Notes: generated by a model not told the origin, from the letters alone. DNA of 64,000 nucleotides from Diadema setosum (GCF_964275005.1 NC_092693.1:22710835-22774834); one strand, 5' to 3'. Shown: positions 33,301-45,500, numbered from the stretch's first letter. Made by a program: numbers and translations.

Positions 33301-33910
33301 CGCAATTTCCGATGGCCTAATATCTAGATTTATTTTGAATGTAATTAACATTTATGGGCAAAATCTTATTAACTTTTCCTTTCTGAAATTTGCAAAATCA
33401 TCGAAGAAGTGGCACATTACTTAGACAACCATTTTGAAAAATGGCTGTCTTGGACGTTGAGGGCGCAATTAACAATGGCCAAATATTTAAATTCATTTTG
33501 AATGTAATTTTTCGACACGTTTTGAAAATCTTATTGATTATCCCTTCTGAAATTTGTAAGTTTTTACGAAACTATTGATGGCGTTTATGGCGTTTATGGC
33601 CATTTTGAAAAATGGCTGCCATGGCCATTGAGGGCGCTATTTCCGATGGCCCGATATCCAGATTTATTTTTAATGTAATTTCCCATTTGTAACTAAAATC
33701 TTATTGACTTTTCTCTCCTAAAATTAGCAAATTTTACGAAAGCATGGCATTTATGGCAGCCATTTTGAAAAATGGCTGCCATGGACGTTTAGGGCGCTAT
33801 TTACGATGGCCCAATATCTAAATTTAATCTGAACGTGATTGTCAACCTGTGTACGAAGTTTTGTGCTTTTATCACAAAATGCACAATAAATTGTTCGGCT
33901 ATGCCGCTCC
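30335..33910. repeat. foldback array of GGCCATGGCAGCCATTTT monomers
   Basis: The outer ends GGAGCGGCATAGC (30335-30347) and GCTATGCCGCTCC (33898-33910) are exact reverse complements. Inside, monomers of about 130-160 bp repeat in one orientation on the left half and in the opposite orientation on the right half. Each carries CAAAATGGCxGCCATAAATG, AATTTCAGAAGGGA, TTGCAAACGAGTxGGAA and GGGCCATCGCAAAT blocks. The centre is near 32100 and contains a LINE-like (CAAATT)n tail at 32211. Transcripts would form very long duplexes. The small frames on both strands are monomer translations. Confidence 0.75.
30811..31343. mobile_element. MITE nested in a foldback monomer
   Basis: The ends TGTGACCCTCCATCACAAA and, at the right in reverse complement, TGTGACCGTGCATCACAAA match at 17 of 19 positions. 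Comparison with uninterrupted monomers, which read TTTTCAAAATGGCCGCC, shows the monomer resumes after the insertion with an extra AA. The insertion therefore duplicated AA or an overlapping short target. There is no coding sequence. Confidence 0.75.
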
Positions 33911-34058
33911 ACTCTACTAGTAGACGGCGAGTTGTCACAATATTGGGGTGTTCTTAAAATTTTCTGTAGATTTTGATTTTTTTGTGCTAATACCCCTATT
34001 TTGGGAGCGCTGAACACGAATCCACTTGTTGCCATTTTTCTAACAGACGTCTTCAGCC

Positions 34059-34072
34059 GTTGCCATGGCAAC
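34059..34072. promoter_or_regulatory. RFX X-box-like palindrome (one of several)
   Basis: GTTGCCATGGCAAC is a perfect inverted repeat that fits the X-box bound by RFX transcription factors (GTNRCC, short spacer, RGYAAC). Identical sites lie at 34567-34580, 43833-43846 and 44342-44355. GTTGCCATGGTAAC variants lie at 34221, 34735 and 44182, and a weaker site lies at 35921. All fall in the arms of the composite foldback element. Binding is inferred from motif identity alone. Confidence 0.5.
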
Positions 34073-36150
34073 GCATCATTTTATTTAAAAGAATGTGTAT
34101 TCTTTATTAAACATCATAAAAACATGCAGTAAACACCGAAATAAGTCAATATAAAAATATCTTTAATCAAGTCAAAAATCACAATTCTTATAATGCCATG
34201 GTTACCTCATAACAAAGATGGTTGCCATGGTAACATCTACTTTTAAAGAAAATAACAATATTTCTATAAAAAAGCAAGAAAATATGACAAGATCGAGTGG
34301 AATATTAATTACTAACTACTATCATGATTATCATCTTTTTCCCAATATGTTCATTTCACTTCCTTTTCGTTGCTATAGCAACAACATGACAAAAGCTGCC
34401 TTTTAAAGAAAAAAATAGGTATTTCAATTAAAAGGAAAATAAGAATGAAATAAATCGGTAGATAATACATTTCTGTAGAGTAAGATTGTTTGTGCTCTTT
34501 CCCTTATTTTGGGAGTGCCGTACACGAATGCACCTGTTGCCATATTTCTAAATGACATCTTTAGCCGTTGCCATGGCAACAAATTATTTTCTTTAAAAGA
34601 ACACGTATTCCTCATCAAACATCATAAAAACATACGATAATTTCCAACAGATGTCAATACATATTCTTTTATTAAATTAAAAATCACAATATCGGAATGT
34701 GACAGCTACCTCATAGTGACGACGGTTGCCATGGTAACAGCTATTTTTAAAAAGAAAATAATGATTTTTTTCATCAAAAAGCATGAAAACATGAAAAGAT
34801 TGAGTAGGTATTCATCGTCATTTAGGGTACTATCATGATTATTAGCTTTTTTTCACTATGCTCATCCCACATTCATTAATTAGGAAAACAGTCCGTCTAA
34901 AGCAACCCGAGTAAAACAATTCTTTGCTAGGGTTTTCGACACCGTTTTGTCTCACCAGCCAGGCTTCTTATCTGCACAGTTAATCCCTTGTACAAACATT
35001 GACCTATAACTCATTAGGAAAACAGTTGACCTATCACAGAAGAAAGTACTCCTTTGAATCCATACACGAGTAGCAAAACTGATCTAGTTTGCAAAGGGTC
35101 TAGAATTCAGACTACCCTTATCCAGAAAAGGGTGTCCAGATAATCCCCAAACCGAGTTGGGAAAGACTCGGGTTTGAGGGTTATTTCAGCACCAGTTTGT
35201 AGATACGTAGTCTACATCAAAGACACTCTTATACATTTGCGGCAGTGGAAATGCAATGCTGATGACCAAATTAATTCTTGTTGCATGATTGTGATGTAGG
35301 CATTCGTAATATTGTGTTAATTTTCTACCATACACAGGCTGCAGGAATTTTTTTTTTATTACGTATTCAAGAAAATGCAATCTTTATTTGTGCAGAAAAA
35401 TATTTTCTCTGCAAGAGTACTTCACAGCTCCTTACCACTCTGGTCTAGGGATTTATTCAACAGCTGTTTTATGGGATGCAAGGTCTAAAACCTGAACTGT
35501 ATTTAAGATACCATATTCAGGGAGGTGGGGAAATCAATTCCCACCTCTTTGGCATGTAGAAATGGCAGAAAGAATACTCATGACAACATAGCAACAGCAA
35601 TGTGCGGCAAAGCACACTGATGTGTGCGTGCACCCATGCATGCAGTCATTTTACACTTGCCAGACTGAAACAAAGGGGGCGGGGGAGGTGTCTCTCTCAT
35701 GATGTCTCTTCTGGGTATATGGCAGTAAAATCCTAATAGGATTAAGATAGCAGCTTTTCTTGTGTAAACATTCAAAACGGTGAGTTCAATTTAGACGAGG
35801 TGTTCTCGTCATGTTATTATCATTGCTATGGCAACAACATAAGGAAAACTTTCTGTTATAGAAAGAAGAACTGTTTTTTTTTTTCAATTTCATGGTTATC
35901 TCAGACTCAGAGCAATGACAGTTGCCATGATAACAACAATTTATTACAGATCAGAATATTTTCATGAAAAACATGAAAAAATGACAAGATTGAGTAACAT
36001 ATCTATAACAAATTACTGTCAGTTCTTTTTTCAATATATTCATCCCACATCGTTTGTTGCTATATCAATGACATGAGAAAAACTGATCATGTTTATCATT
36101 AGATAAGGCAAGAATATACTAAACAAAAAAAAAACCACAAAACATAACAA

Positions 36151-37189
36151 GAGACCTGGGGGTCACGCGCTCACCTGAGTATCGCAGTTTCACCTACCAT
36201 GCATTCTTGCACACTCTTACCTGAGAACACTGGAAACTTAGGTCTGCATATGGATCCCCCCCCCCCCTCAACTCCAGGGTGGGGCAGGCAGCCCTGGATC
36301 TGCCATGAACAAGATTGGAACTAAAGTCATCAATGTACAAACTCATGGTATTAACTTTGCTTTATCATTTCTGGTTCTGGGGTAGAAGATTTTAAATATT
36401 CCATGTGGGGGGGGGGGGGGGGTGGACCCCATAGGGGCCCCCCAAGAGGGACATGGAGCCCATTTAAAGAAATTACGATTCTATCTCCCCTAGGGATGCT
36501 ACCTGCTAAGTTTGGTCAAAATTCATTATGAGGTTTTCAAGAAGAAGATGAACATTTACAATTCAGGCTCCATTAAAACTGTAGGACTTCTCCCAATCCC
36601 CTCTCCTGGGTCCCAAGGGGGAGGGGGGGGGGGGCATTCCTGATTCCGCCAACGCCATGAACAAACTTGAAACTACAATCATCAATGTACTAACTCATAG
36701 TATTATCTAAGCTCTATCACTTCTGGTTCTAGAGAAGATTTTTAAGAATTCCTTAAGTTTGGTGAAAATCAGACATGGCGATCTCAAAGTGAAGATGAAA
36801 ATGTACAATTTAGGCCCCATTTGGACCCTTCACCACCCCCCTCCCCTGGGTCCCAAGGAGGGCACCCCTGATTCCCCCATGAACAAACTTGAAACTACAG
36901 TCATCAATGTACTTACTCATGGTATCAACTAAGCCCTATCACTTCTGGTTCTAGAGAAGAAGATTTTTAAAGATTCCTTAATTTTAGGGTGTTGGGCCCC
37001 ATGGGGGCCCCAGGTGGGCCATGGTACCCATTTGAACAAATTGAGATCCTATCCCCCAGGGATGCTACCTGCCAAGTATGGTGAAATTCGGTCATGGGGT
37101 CCTCAAGAAGAAGATGAAAATGTAAAAAGTTTACGCACGACGGACGACGCACGACACACGACGCACGCCGGACGAAGAGTGATCGCAAT

Positions 37190-37220
<31 letters not shown>
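36151..37220. mobile_element. nested element with GCTCACCTGAG / CTCAGGTGAGC ends
   Basis: GCTCACCTGAG near the left end (36169) is mirrored by CTCAGGTGAGC at 37209-37219, which is itself part of a GAGCCTTCGGCTC hairpin. Three internal direct subunits of about 300 bp carry CCATGAACAAxxTTGAAACT, ATCAATGTACTxACTCATGG and CTTCTGGTTCTAG blocks with G or C runs. The segment interrupts the foldback family sequence. I have the impression that similar ends occur in many marine invertebrate genomes, but that is recall, not shown here. Confidence 0.6.
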
Positions 37221-37225
<5 letters not shown>

Positions 37226-37560
37226 CACAAAACCTTCAAAACCTTCGTAATAACATGGTTGCCATGGAAATGCATCAATTTTGTAGAAAAATCTTGAAGA
37301 AAAAATCTTGAAATTATGGCGTAAATTTTGAAGTATCACTTTATCAACAAGACAATTAACCATACATAATTCTGTTCATGGAAGATCACTTCTGTTCCTA
37401 TCGCAACAGCATATTAAGGAATAAACTTTTTTCTTTAACCATAGAAATATCAAGGGAATTTAAAATACAAATAACAAGCAATACAAATGTGTAAAAACCT
37501 CCCCAAAAGTTCCAATTTTCTCGTCATGATGAACTCTGCTTCAGCATTATTGTGTCCAAG

Positions 37561-38595
37561 ACATTTGAAAACATAAAAAGTTTTGGTACCTCAAAAGTTT
37601 CCGTGAATTTCCTTGTCTTGGTTTGTGTTTCACGTTAAAGTACGTTGTCTGTGAGAATTATTCGCCCCAAAGTGCTCTCATGTCTTAGTAATCATGCAAT
37701 AATGGTTTCGTACCAGAGCCGTCGCCGTACAGCGTCGATAAATATTGTACGAAACCACTGACTGCGACCAGCAGCGTGCAGCCCATTGTACGCATAGCTA
37801 ACTGCGACCAGCAGCCCCATACGCATAGCGTAATGGGGCTTCGCATTGTATAGCATTCAGGATCATGACAGAATTAGTATCGCGGGTAAATGGCAACTTA
37901 AAATCCAAAATTTTCTTCGATTTGAAGACTTACCAATTAAGTTGAAGTATTGAAAACAGGCTTCGAACAACGTTTGGTTCTGCCAATAGTCCCTTTCTTT
38001 TCGAATTGATGACTGAATGTGACTCGGTCGAGAGGACCTTGGGAGAGCTACTACACTGACTACTACGGCCAGCGCATGCGCACACAAACATCTTATCCGT
38101 TGATGGATTTGAAATTTGTGCGCATGTGATGTGTTCGCATGCACTGGCTGTAGTATTCAGTGTATGGTAGCTCTCCCAAGGTCCTCTCGACCGAGTCACA
38201 TTCAGTCATCAATTCGAACAGAAAGGGACTATAGGCAGAACCAAACGTTGCCCGAAGCCTGTTTTCAATACTTCACCTTAATTGGTAAGTCTTCAAATTG
38301 AAGAATTTTTGAGATTTTAAGTTGACATTTATCCTGCGATACTAATCTGTCATGATCCTGAATGCTACAATGCGAAGCCCGATTGCGCTATGCGTATGGG
38401 ACTGCTGGTCGCTATGCGTATGGGGCTGCTGGTCGCAGTTAATTGCATGATTACTAAGACATGAGAGCACTTTGGGGCGAGTAAGTCTCACAGTGTTAGT
38501 TATATGAAATGTACTTTAACCTGAAACACAAACTAAGACAAGGAAATTCAAGGAAACTTTTGAGGTACCCAAACTTTTATTATCTTTAAATGACT
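37561..38595. repeat. 1-kb imperfect hairpin (arms about 480-500 bp)
   Basis: The outer block TTTTGGTACCTCAAAAGTTT at about 37580 is mirrored by AAACTTTTGAGGTACC near 38555. Inner blocks such as GACTCGGTCGAGAGGACCTT (38021) and AAGGTCCTCTCGACCGAGTC (38178) are exact reverse complements. The centre is near 38098 with a short unpaired loop around TTGATGGATTTGAAATTTG. The left arm carries a 75-bp extra segment near 37703-37780. No coding frame was found. Confidence 0.85.
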
Positions 38596-39279
38596 TTGAT
38601 ACCTCCCCTATAGCAACTTCCAACAGATTGCTATATATATGTATATAAAACTTTTATCCTTAAAAAAAGATGTCTCATGTTATTGCTACAGCAACAGAAA
38701 TGATGTGGAATGAACGTTGTGAAAACAAAACCTGATAGTAATTTGTAATGAATATGCTACTCAATCTGGTCATGTTGTCATTTTTTTCCCATTAAAATAT
38801 CAGTATTTTCTTTTTAGGAATTGTTACTCTGGCAACTGTCATTGCTATGAGGTAACAATGTAATTTAAAAAGGATTGTTTTAATTGATTGAAGAGAAATG
38901 TATATTGACATATTTTGGCCTTAACAACATGTTCTTATGATATTTAATGAAAAACACATGTTCTTTTAAAGAAAATAATTTGTTGCCATTGCAACGGCTG
39001 AAGACATCATTTAGAAAAGTGGTCATTTGGGCAATTCCATGAGATTGGTGTCATGGGGTGAAAAAATAAATTGTTACGTTGAAACTTGCCACCTATTTTA
39101 TTCTGTTCAGTATACGTCTGGGCATGTGGAACAGCCATTTTTTACACTAATATACCTCCAGAATGGCAGATATTACACTTAATAGTCAAATTACATTTTC
39201 ATTGAGAATTACATTGAAAATGCATGTAAATGTTTGAGTTGAATCCATAGAATATAAAAGAATGGTATGTAATTGATTT

Positions 39280-41034
39280 GTTGATTTTTATGATGCATTG
39301 AGCAAACCATTCACAGATTCTGTTCAAGAGACCTCACACAGTGCACCAATGTTTACAAGCTTTAAGCCACTCTCAGAGCATGATGTTGAAAAACTCATAT
39401 CGGACGATAAGCTCAGTAAAAAGTCGTGTGCATTAGACCCAATGCCTACAAAGATTCTCTTACAATGTGATGCTGCACTGATTCCTGTGGTAACGTACTT
39501 AATTAATCTCTCCTTAGCAACTGGTCAATTCCCCTCACAGTGGAAACATGCTTTAGTCAAACCCGTTTTGAAGAAGGCTGGTCTAGGTATGGAATTTTGT
39601 AATCTGCGGCCTGTGAGTAACCTGAAGTATATATCAAAATTGGTTGAAGTTGCTGCCCATCAGCAAATTGTTGATCACCTTAATGTTAATTCACTTCTGC
39701 CTTTTAACCAGTCGGCTTACAGACAATACCACAGTACTGAAACAACATTGTTAAGAATTAAGAGTGACATATTGATGGCTATGGACAATCAGAAAGTAAC
39801 CATATTGCTTTTACTAGACCTGAGCAGTGCTTTCGACATAGATCATTCTCGCTAAGTGGAATCACTGAATACTTGCTTTGGCATTGATGGTGTTGTTCTG
39901 AAATGGATTAAGTCATATTTAGCAGATAGATATCAACAGATCGATATTGATGGTACTGTTTCTGATTTTTTCCCAGTGCCCTCTGGAGTCCCACAGGGGT
40001 CTCGACTGGGCCCTCTGTTCTTTACTTTGTACACAAGCAATCTGATCAAAAATGTGTATAATAAGTTTCCTTGTGTATCCTGTCACTGCTACGCAGATGA
40101 CGCACAGATGTATTTGTCGTTCACACATGACGCACTTGCTCAGCAGCAAAGCGTCACTCACATGGAAATATGTGTCAATCATGTACGTGAACGGATGCTG
40201 CTAAACAAACTCATGCTAAATGACAGTAAGACTGAACTGTTATTGATTGGCACATCCAAGCAAATATCCAAACTTTCTTTTGATGGGATATCGGTTGGAA
40301 GTTCTGTCATAAAGTCATCTTCCATTGTTAGGAATCTTGGAGTGTGTTTTGACACGCATCTGAACATGGAAGCACACATCACAAATGTGTGTAAATCATC
40401 ATACCATACGATTTATAACCTTAGACGTATCAGGAAATATTTTGATGAGAACAGTATGAAAATGATTGTCCAAGCATGTATTGTTAGTAAATTGGATTAT
40501 TGTAATGGGTTATTATATGGACTCCCTGATTATCAAGTCGGGCGCCTGCAGCGAGTCCAAAACTCCTGTGCAAGGCTTATTTGTAACAAACCTAGGTTTT
40601 CAAGGATTACTCCTCTTCTGAAAGATTTACACTGGCTTCCGATTCGTAAACGAATATTGTTTAAGATTTTGTTGATTGTGTATAAGTCACTTATCGGTCA
40701 AGCCCCCAGTTATATATCCGAATTATTAGTGTTTAAATCTCATCGACATACTCATAATTTGCACAGTTCTAAGGACACTCTTCTTTTACAGATTCCAACA
40801 TGTAAAACAAAAGTAACATTGGGAGACAGAGCATTTGCCTGTGCAGCTCCCAAACTCTGGAATGATCTACCATTAGAAGTCCGGAAATCCCCAACAGTAG
40901 CAGTCTTTAAATCACGACTCAAAACACACCTTTTCATTGAACTGTTCATTATTATCAAGCACATCAGAAGCTTTTGCAGCGCAGAAGAATATATGTCTAT
41001 AGGTTTTGCGCTTTATAAATTGATATTTATATGA
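39280..41034 (+). pseudogene. 5'-truncated LINE reverse transcriptase with one stop
   Basis: The frame begins just before reverse transcriptase motif 0 (KSCALDPMPTKIL, then SQWKHALVKPVLKK, LRPVSNLKYISKLVE and FNQSAYRQYHSTETTLL). It continues through DLSSAFDIDHS, a stop TAA at 39853-39855, SGVPQGSRLGPLFFTLYTSN, the catalytic YADD box, the NLGVCFD block and the C-terminal APKLWNDLPLEV...FKSRLKTHLF end. One codon appears missing at SAFD-IDH, next to the stop, compared with the usual FDTIDH. Endonuclease and ORF1 are absent, as expected of a 5'-truncated copy. It is of the CR1/L2 group and differs from the LINE at 13005-17660. Confidence 0.9.
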
Positions 41035-41134
41035 ATTGATATATATATATCAGTTACTAGTTGTCAGTGAGGAAAAAAATTATCCGTTTTCCCATGAATT
41101 GGTAGAATGCATACTGCCAAACTTCTAACACCAA

Positions 41135-43373
41135 TGTAACGTGAGTAACGAAAATACTCAAATAGTTTCATATCTTAATATCCCCTTGGATTTCAAATGT
41201 GCCAATGGAAATTTCTCTTCATACTGCCTCTACCTAATATGAAAAATGGTGAAAGAGTTGTGTACATGCAGTTGTATTATAATGAGAGAGGTTCAAAAAT
41301 TGTAACGTCAGTAAGAATGTAACGTGAGTAACAAGGGTGTAACGTGAGTAACGACAAAAAAATCACGAAATACAAATATATTTCTACACCAATGACAGCA
41401 ATTTTTGTGTGTGTGTGTGTATGTGACTTCAGTAAGCTGAGGGAGCATAAAGAGAGTATGGTCTTGTAAATAACCTTACATGACCTTGCTTGAATGAGTT
41501 GTTATCTAATAGGCTAAACACAATTGCTATCCAAAGAAAATCTTGATTGGCAAACTAGACAAACCAGATGTGGCTAATAATCGTGGAAATTATATTTTTT
41601 TTTGTTAAGTTCTAAGCCTTACATTATATCTTTTCAGATATCAGCTATGGATAACTTTAAATCCCTTTTAGAGCCAGCTTGATCTTTTTTTTTTAATGCT
41701 TAAGGTTGTAATTTGTACAATTTTGGGAATTGGTTAGTGGAGCAATCATAAGACAAATGGGAATTAATGTTGCATCTCGATGCAATTTACAAATGAATTG
41801 TAAGCATAATAGATTAACAAAAATCTGTATATATCTGATGTAACTTTGAGCAAGAGTTGGCATTGTCTCTTTTTACAATGCCATTATTTAATTTTTTTTT
41901 TTAGTGGGGGGGGGGGGGAGGTTAACAATTATCATTTTCTGGCAGCAGGTAAATACACATACATGTGTGTCTAAGACATTTACAAGAATTGTCAGTGTTA
42001 CAGCTTTTTATACATTATTCTGTGGGATTGTCAACCCAAAATAATGACAATTGCTTAACTACAATAACTTACTCAAAGTTAGAATTCACCACTACCAGAA
42101 GATACAAGAATATTTTTGGATTAAGAGGTAGATCAGTTAAGACTGTACATAGCAGGGCTGCCAAACTAGAGTGAGAATTTGGAGTGAAGTGTGAGTAAGC
42201 AAGCGACTAATCGAAGTGACAGTGATGGGGAGGGGGGTTGGGGATGGTGTGGAAGGGGGTTGTCTCCCCTCCCCCTTTCCACTGGAGTGAACTTCATCAA
42301 TTTTGCATTTTCACTGGTGGATTTTGTGCATACTCTAGTAAAGATTTCAACACATGCCATAGAGAAAGTTTGCCTGTGGGAAAATCTTGAAAGTTTGGGC
42401 TTGGGCATAATTGCATATTCGGATAATCAGGAATTTTAGGGACATTACTTTTTTTTTTACATGCCGTTTTGGGGGTTAAGTGTGAGAATTCTTTTATCAG
42501 AGATAGTTAAAATTTGATAAATTGCGTGAGTCTCATGCTAATTGCGCGAGAGTTGGCAACCCTGACATAGAGTGGAAAGTCCACACTGGTAACAGTATAG
42601 CTGGATGTAATTTGTAGACATATGTACTGTACATATTTCTAAAGTAGTTTACAATTTATAAAATCAAGTGTTTCACTCACGATTAAAACTACTTACATTT
42701 AAGTTCCTGTGAAAGGGAATAGAAGGAGAATATTTTAATTCACTGCATGAACTAGTATGTACTACTTTATATTTTCTTGCATTCGGTTTATAGTGGTTAC
42801 TCAGATTCTGTAAAGTAAAGTATGTGGAATATATGACCGTATGATAGAATTGGGAAAAGTATGAAAGAGTGCCAATATTGTTTTATTTTAGGGACAAAAT
42901 ATCTGTGGAGGTTAAATACATCAAAACCATTTAGTTTCCAGCTAATTCTCGTCGTCAGTTATGAGCTAATATGTAACGTGAGTAACGTGTAACGTGAATA
43001 ACGATGATTTTGCTATTGCTGTCAAATATTTCCAATGCTCTCAAAATTTTGACCCCCCTATATTTGAGTACCACAGCATGAGTTATAAAAATCATACCGC
43101 AGTTGTTTGAAATACTGCCCAGTATGAGGACACTTTTTGAATAAAGGCATGTTGACTTTTTATGTCGTCCCCCAAAAAATGTAACGTGAGTAACGAAAGT
43201 ATTTTTTCTTTATTTCCTGTATAGATGTGGTTAGTAATATTCTATTAATATTGCATGGTAGACTAAGGACTTGTGCATCTATTGTACAACAGAGAGTATG
43301 TCAAACCTTCCAGTATAAAAAACATGCCAATTACAATATGCAGAGACGCCTAAAAAGTGTAACGTGAGTAACG
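41135..43373 (+). repeat. dispersed TGTAACGTGAGTAACG repeats
   Basis: Eight direct copies or close variants lie at about 41135, 41301 (degenerate), 41319, 41338, 42972, 42988, 43180 and 43358. The core is GTAACG repeated after a TGA spacer. They cluster toward the right end of the enclosing TIR element; the last copy abuts its terminus. Confidence 0.8.
42153..42564. mobile_element. complete 412-bp MITE with ACATAG target duplication
   Basis: The ends CAGGGCTGCCAA and TTGGCAACCCTG are near-perfect inverted repeats (11 of 12). The element is flanked on both sides by ACATAG, a 6-bp direct duplication. The CAGGGxTGCC end is hAT-like, but hAT duplications are normally 8 bp, so the superfamily is left open. 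The interior has a G-rich hairpin and no real gene. Confidence 0.8.
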
Positions 43374-44690
43374 TGGAATTGCCCATAGGTGGATTTCTTT
43401 TCAGCATTTCCAAAATAGAAAAAAAAAAAAAGAGCCGAAAAAATTGAACTCTATGAAAATTGATCATTTGCTGTTTTTTTCTGTTAATGATATACTTCTC
43501 CTTTCTTGGGGGAAAAAAAATGTTGTTGCCGTAGCAACGATGATAATGTGGCATGAACTTAGTGATAAAAGCTGATAATTATCAAAGTGATTTGTAATGA
43601 GTATGCTACTCAAAATTTTCATGTTTTTATGTTTTTGATGAAAAAATAATTTTCTGAAAAGAAATAGCTGTTACCATGACAACCGTTATTGCTATGAGGT
43701 TGCTGTGACAGTCGGAAAGTGTGATTTGTAATTTGATTGTAGCGATACGTTTATATTGACTTATTTTGGTGTTTATAGCATGTTTTTATAATGTTTAATG
43801 AAGAATACATATTATTTCAAAGAAAATAATTCGTTGCCATGGCAACGGCTAAAGATGTCATGTAGAAATATGGCAAAAAGTGGATTCCTGTTCGGCACCC
43901 CCAAAATAAAGGAAATAGCAACAAAAAAAAAAAATCACACTATACAGAAATTGATTTTCTACCGACGTATCTCATTCTTGCTTTTCTTTCAATCGGAATG
44001 AATATTTTTCTTTAAAAGGCAGCTTTTTGTCATGTTGTTGCTATAGCAACGAAAATGATGTGAAACGAACATAGTGGAAAAAGAAGCTGATAATGAGGAT
44101 AGTAGTTTATGATAAATATTCCACTCAATCTTGTCATGTTTTCTTGCTTTTTCATGAGAATATGATTTTTTCTTTATAGTTGTTGCCATGGTAACCGCCA
44201 TTGCTATAAGGTAACCATGACATTACAAAAATTATATTCTTTTTAAATCTGATTAAAGAGGGTTTATAGTCACATATTTTGGTAATTACATGTTTTTATG
44301 TGTTTAATGAAGAATACATGTTCTTTTAAGGAAAATAATGCGTTGCCATGGCAACGGCTGAAGACGTCGGTTAGAAAAATGGCAACAAGTGGATTCGTGT
44401 TCAGCACCCCCCAAATAGGGGAAGTAGCACAAACAATCAAAATCTACAGAAAATTTTAAGAACATTACAACTCGCCGTCTACTATACGCGCTTTACTCTT
44501 GACAGCTCAACTTCGGCTATCTTCGTATAAAGGCTGACGGTGATCGGCAGTATCATCATCGGCGCCCTCTACACTACCGGGATTATGCACCTTTAACAAA
44601 AGAACGAAATACGAAAGCGCATTAATATGGATGTGGTACTTTACGGCAAACAGTCTGATAAACTGCCTTTGCAGAGTTGTGAACTACAAG

Positions 44691-45500
44691 TTCAAGTTCA
44701 AGTTTTTTCATATTTCCACTTTCTCAGTGATGGGATTACAAAATGATTGACAGTAAAACAATAGTACAACCACATCTTATGATTACAAAAGAAGTAAACA
44801 AGAAGCAAAAGAGCAAACAAATTAAACACAAATGTAAATGGTCATTATCATCTGAGGATATCACAAGTCAATGTCAGAAATATGATGGGCCTACATAAAT
44901 GCAATGACGCTTGTAAAAACTGTAGGTTCCCGAATTCATAGGCGTGAAATTATACGGAGAACGGACATGTTTATCATGACTAACTTAAATTGTACCAGTG
45001 CAAAATCAATATTAAGTACGAACTATTGAACCACATGAATATCGCTTAAACAAGGCTATTCATATTTCGCCGTGTTTACAAAAGAGTGCTATGACGGTAC
45101 CATTAAATAACTTGGAGCTGCGGACAAAGACAAAAGACTAGGAGTATTAAAAAAAAAGTTGCTAAAAGCCGGGTAGTGTGTATCCACTAAGTGATATCCG
45201 TTTCAATTTGCGTTTGAAGGTGAATAGAGATAAGGAAGAAGTATATCTTGAGGGAGGTTATTCCAGTATGGGTCCAGTAAACATAATTGTTTTCTTTGCA
45301 AAAATAGTGCGAGTACGGGGAAGGTGATAGGCGTCACTCTGACGAGTGGGGTAGCAATGAATATAAAGAGCGATTTCTTTTGAAAATAATCATTGATAAA
45401 AACAGATGGTAATTCATTAGTTGTTAGTTTATACATGGAAATTCCGAGATTATAATAAAATAGGTCTGGAATTTTCAGAATTTTGTTTTGATGAAAAAAC
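44691..45500 (-). pseudogene. LINE C-terminal domain and 3' end remnant
   Basis: On the minus strand one frame reads LKIPDLFYYNLGISMYKL, then NELPSVFINDYFQKK, and after decay PYWNNLPQDILL. This is the C-terminal tail of a CR1/L2/Jockey-type polyprotein. The element ends at about 44691 with tandem TTGAAC units, a typical short-repeat LINE tail. Upstream coding sequence is missing or unrecognisable. Confidence 0.65.

Larger units (their letters stand above)
39029..43383. mobile_element. nested TIR element containing a LINE and GTAACG-TGA-GTAACG repeats
   Basis: GGGCAATTCC at 39029-39038 is mirrored by GGAATTGCCC at 43375-43384. The foldback subunit is interrupted exactly here: its GAAGACATCATTTAGAAAAGTGG block is on the left and GGTGGATTTC resumes on the right. 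The interior has no transposase. It holds a truncated LINE (39280-41034) and eight copies of a TGTAACGTGAGTAACG motif. The short TIR means the boundary call is moderate. Confidence 0.5.
33918..44484. mobile_element. 10.6-kb composite foldback element with perfect 18-bp TIR
   Basis: TAGTAGACGGCGAGTTGT at 33918-33935 is matched exactly by the reverse complement at 44467-44484, and TAC flanks both ends. Inverted similarity continues through TTCTTAAAATTTTCTGTAGA, the GAACACGAATCCACTTGTTG block and the CGTTGCCATGGCAACG palindrome. Subunits of about 350-500 bp repeat in each arm (33.9-34.9, 35.8-36.1, 38.6-39.0 and 43.5-44.5 kb). The middle holds other insertions. No transposase, integrase or DNA polymerase frame was found, so mobility would depend on enzymes in trans. 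Its left end abuts the right end of the preceding foldback array. Confidence 0.65.

Noticed and set aside
30335..33910. Small frames such as those at 32262-32681 and 32598-32979 on both strands
   Set aside because: They follow the inverted monomers, are mirrored on the opposite strand, and have no splice or start support.
33918..44484. A Maverick/Polinton-type giant transposon, because of size and an AGT-containing end
   Set aside because: No protein-primed polymerase, integrase, ATPase or capsid frames are present; the only coding content is a nested LINE fragment.
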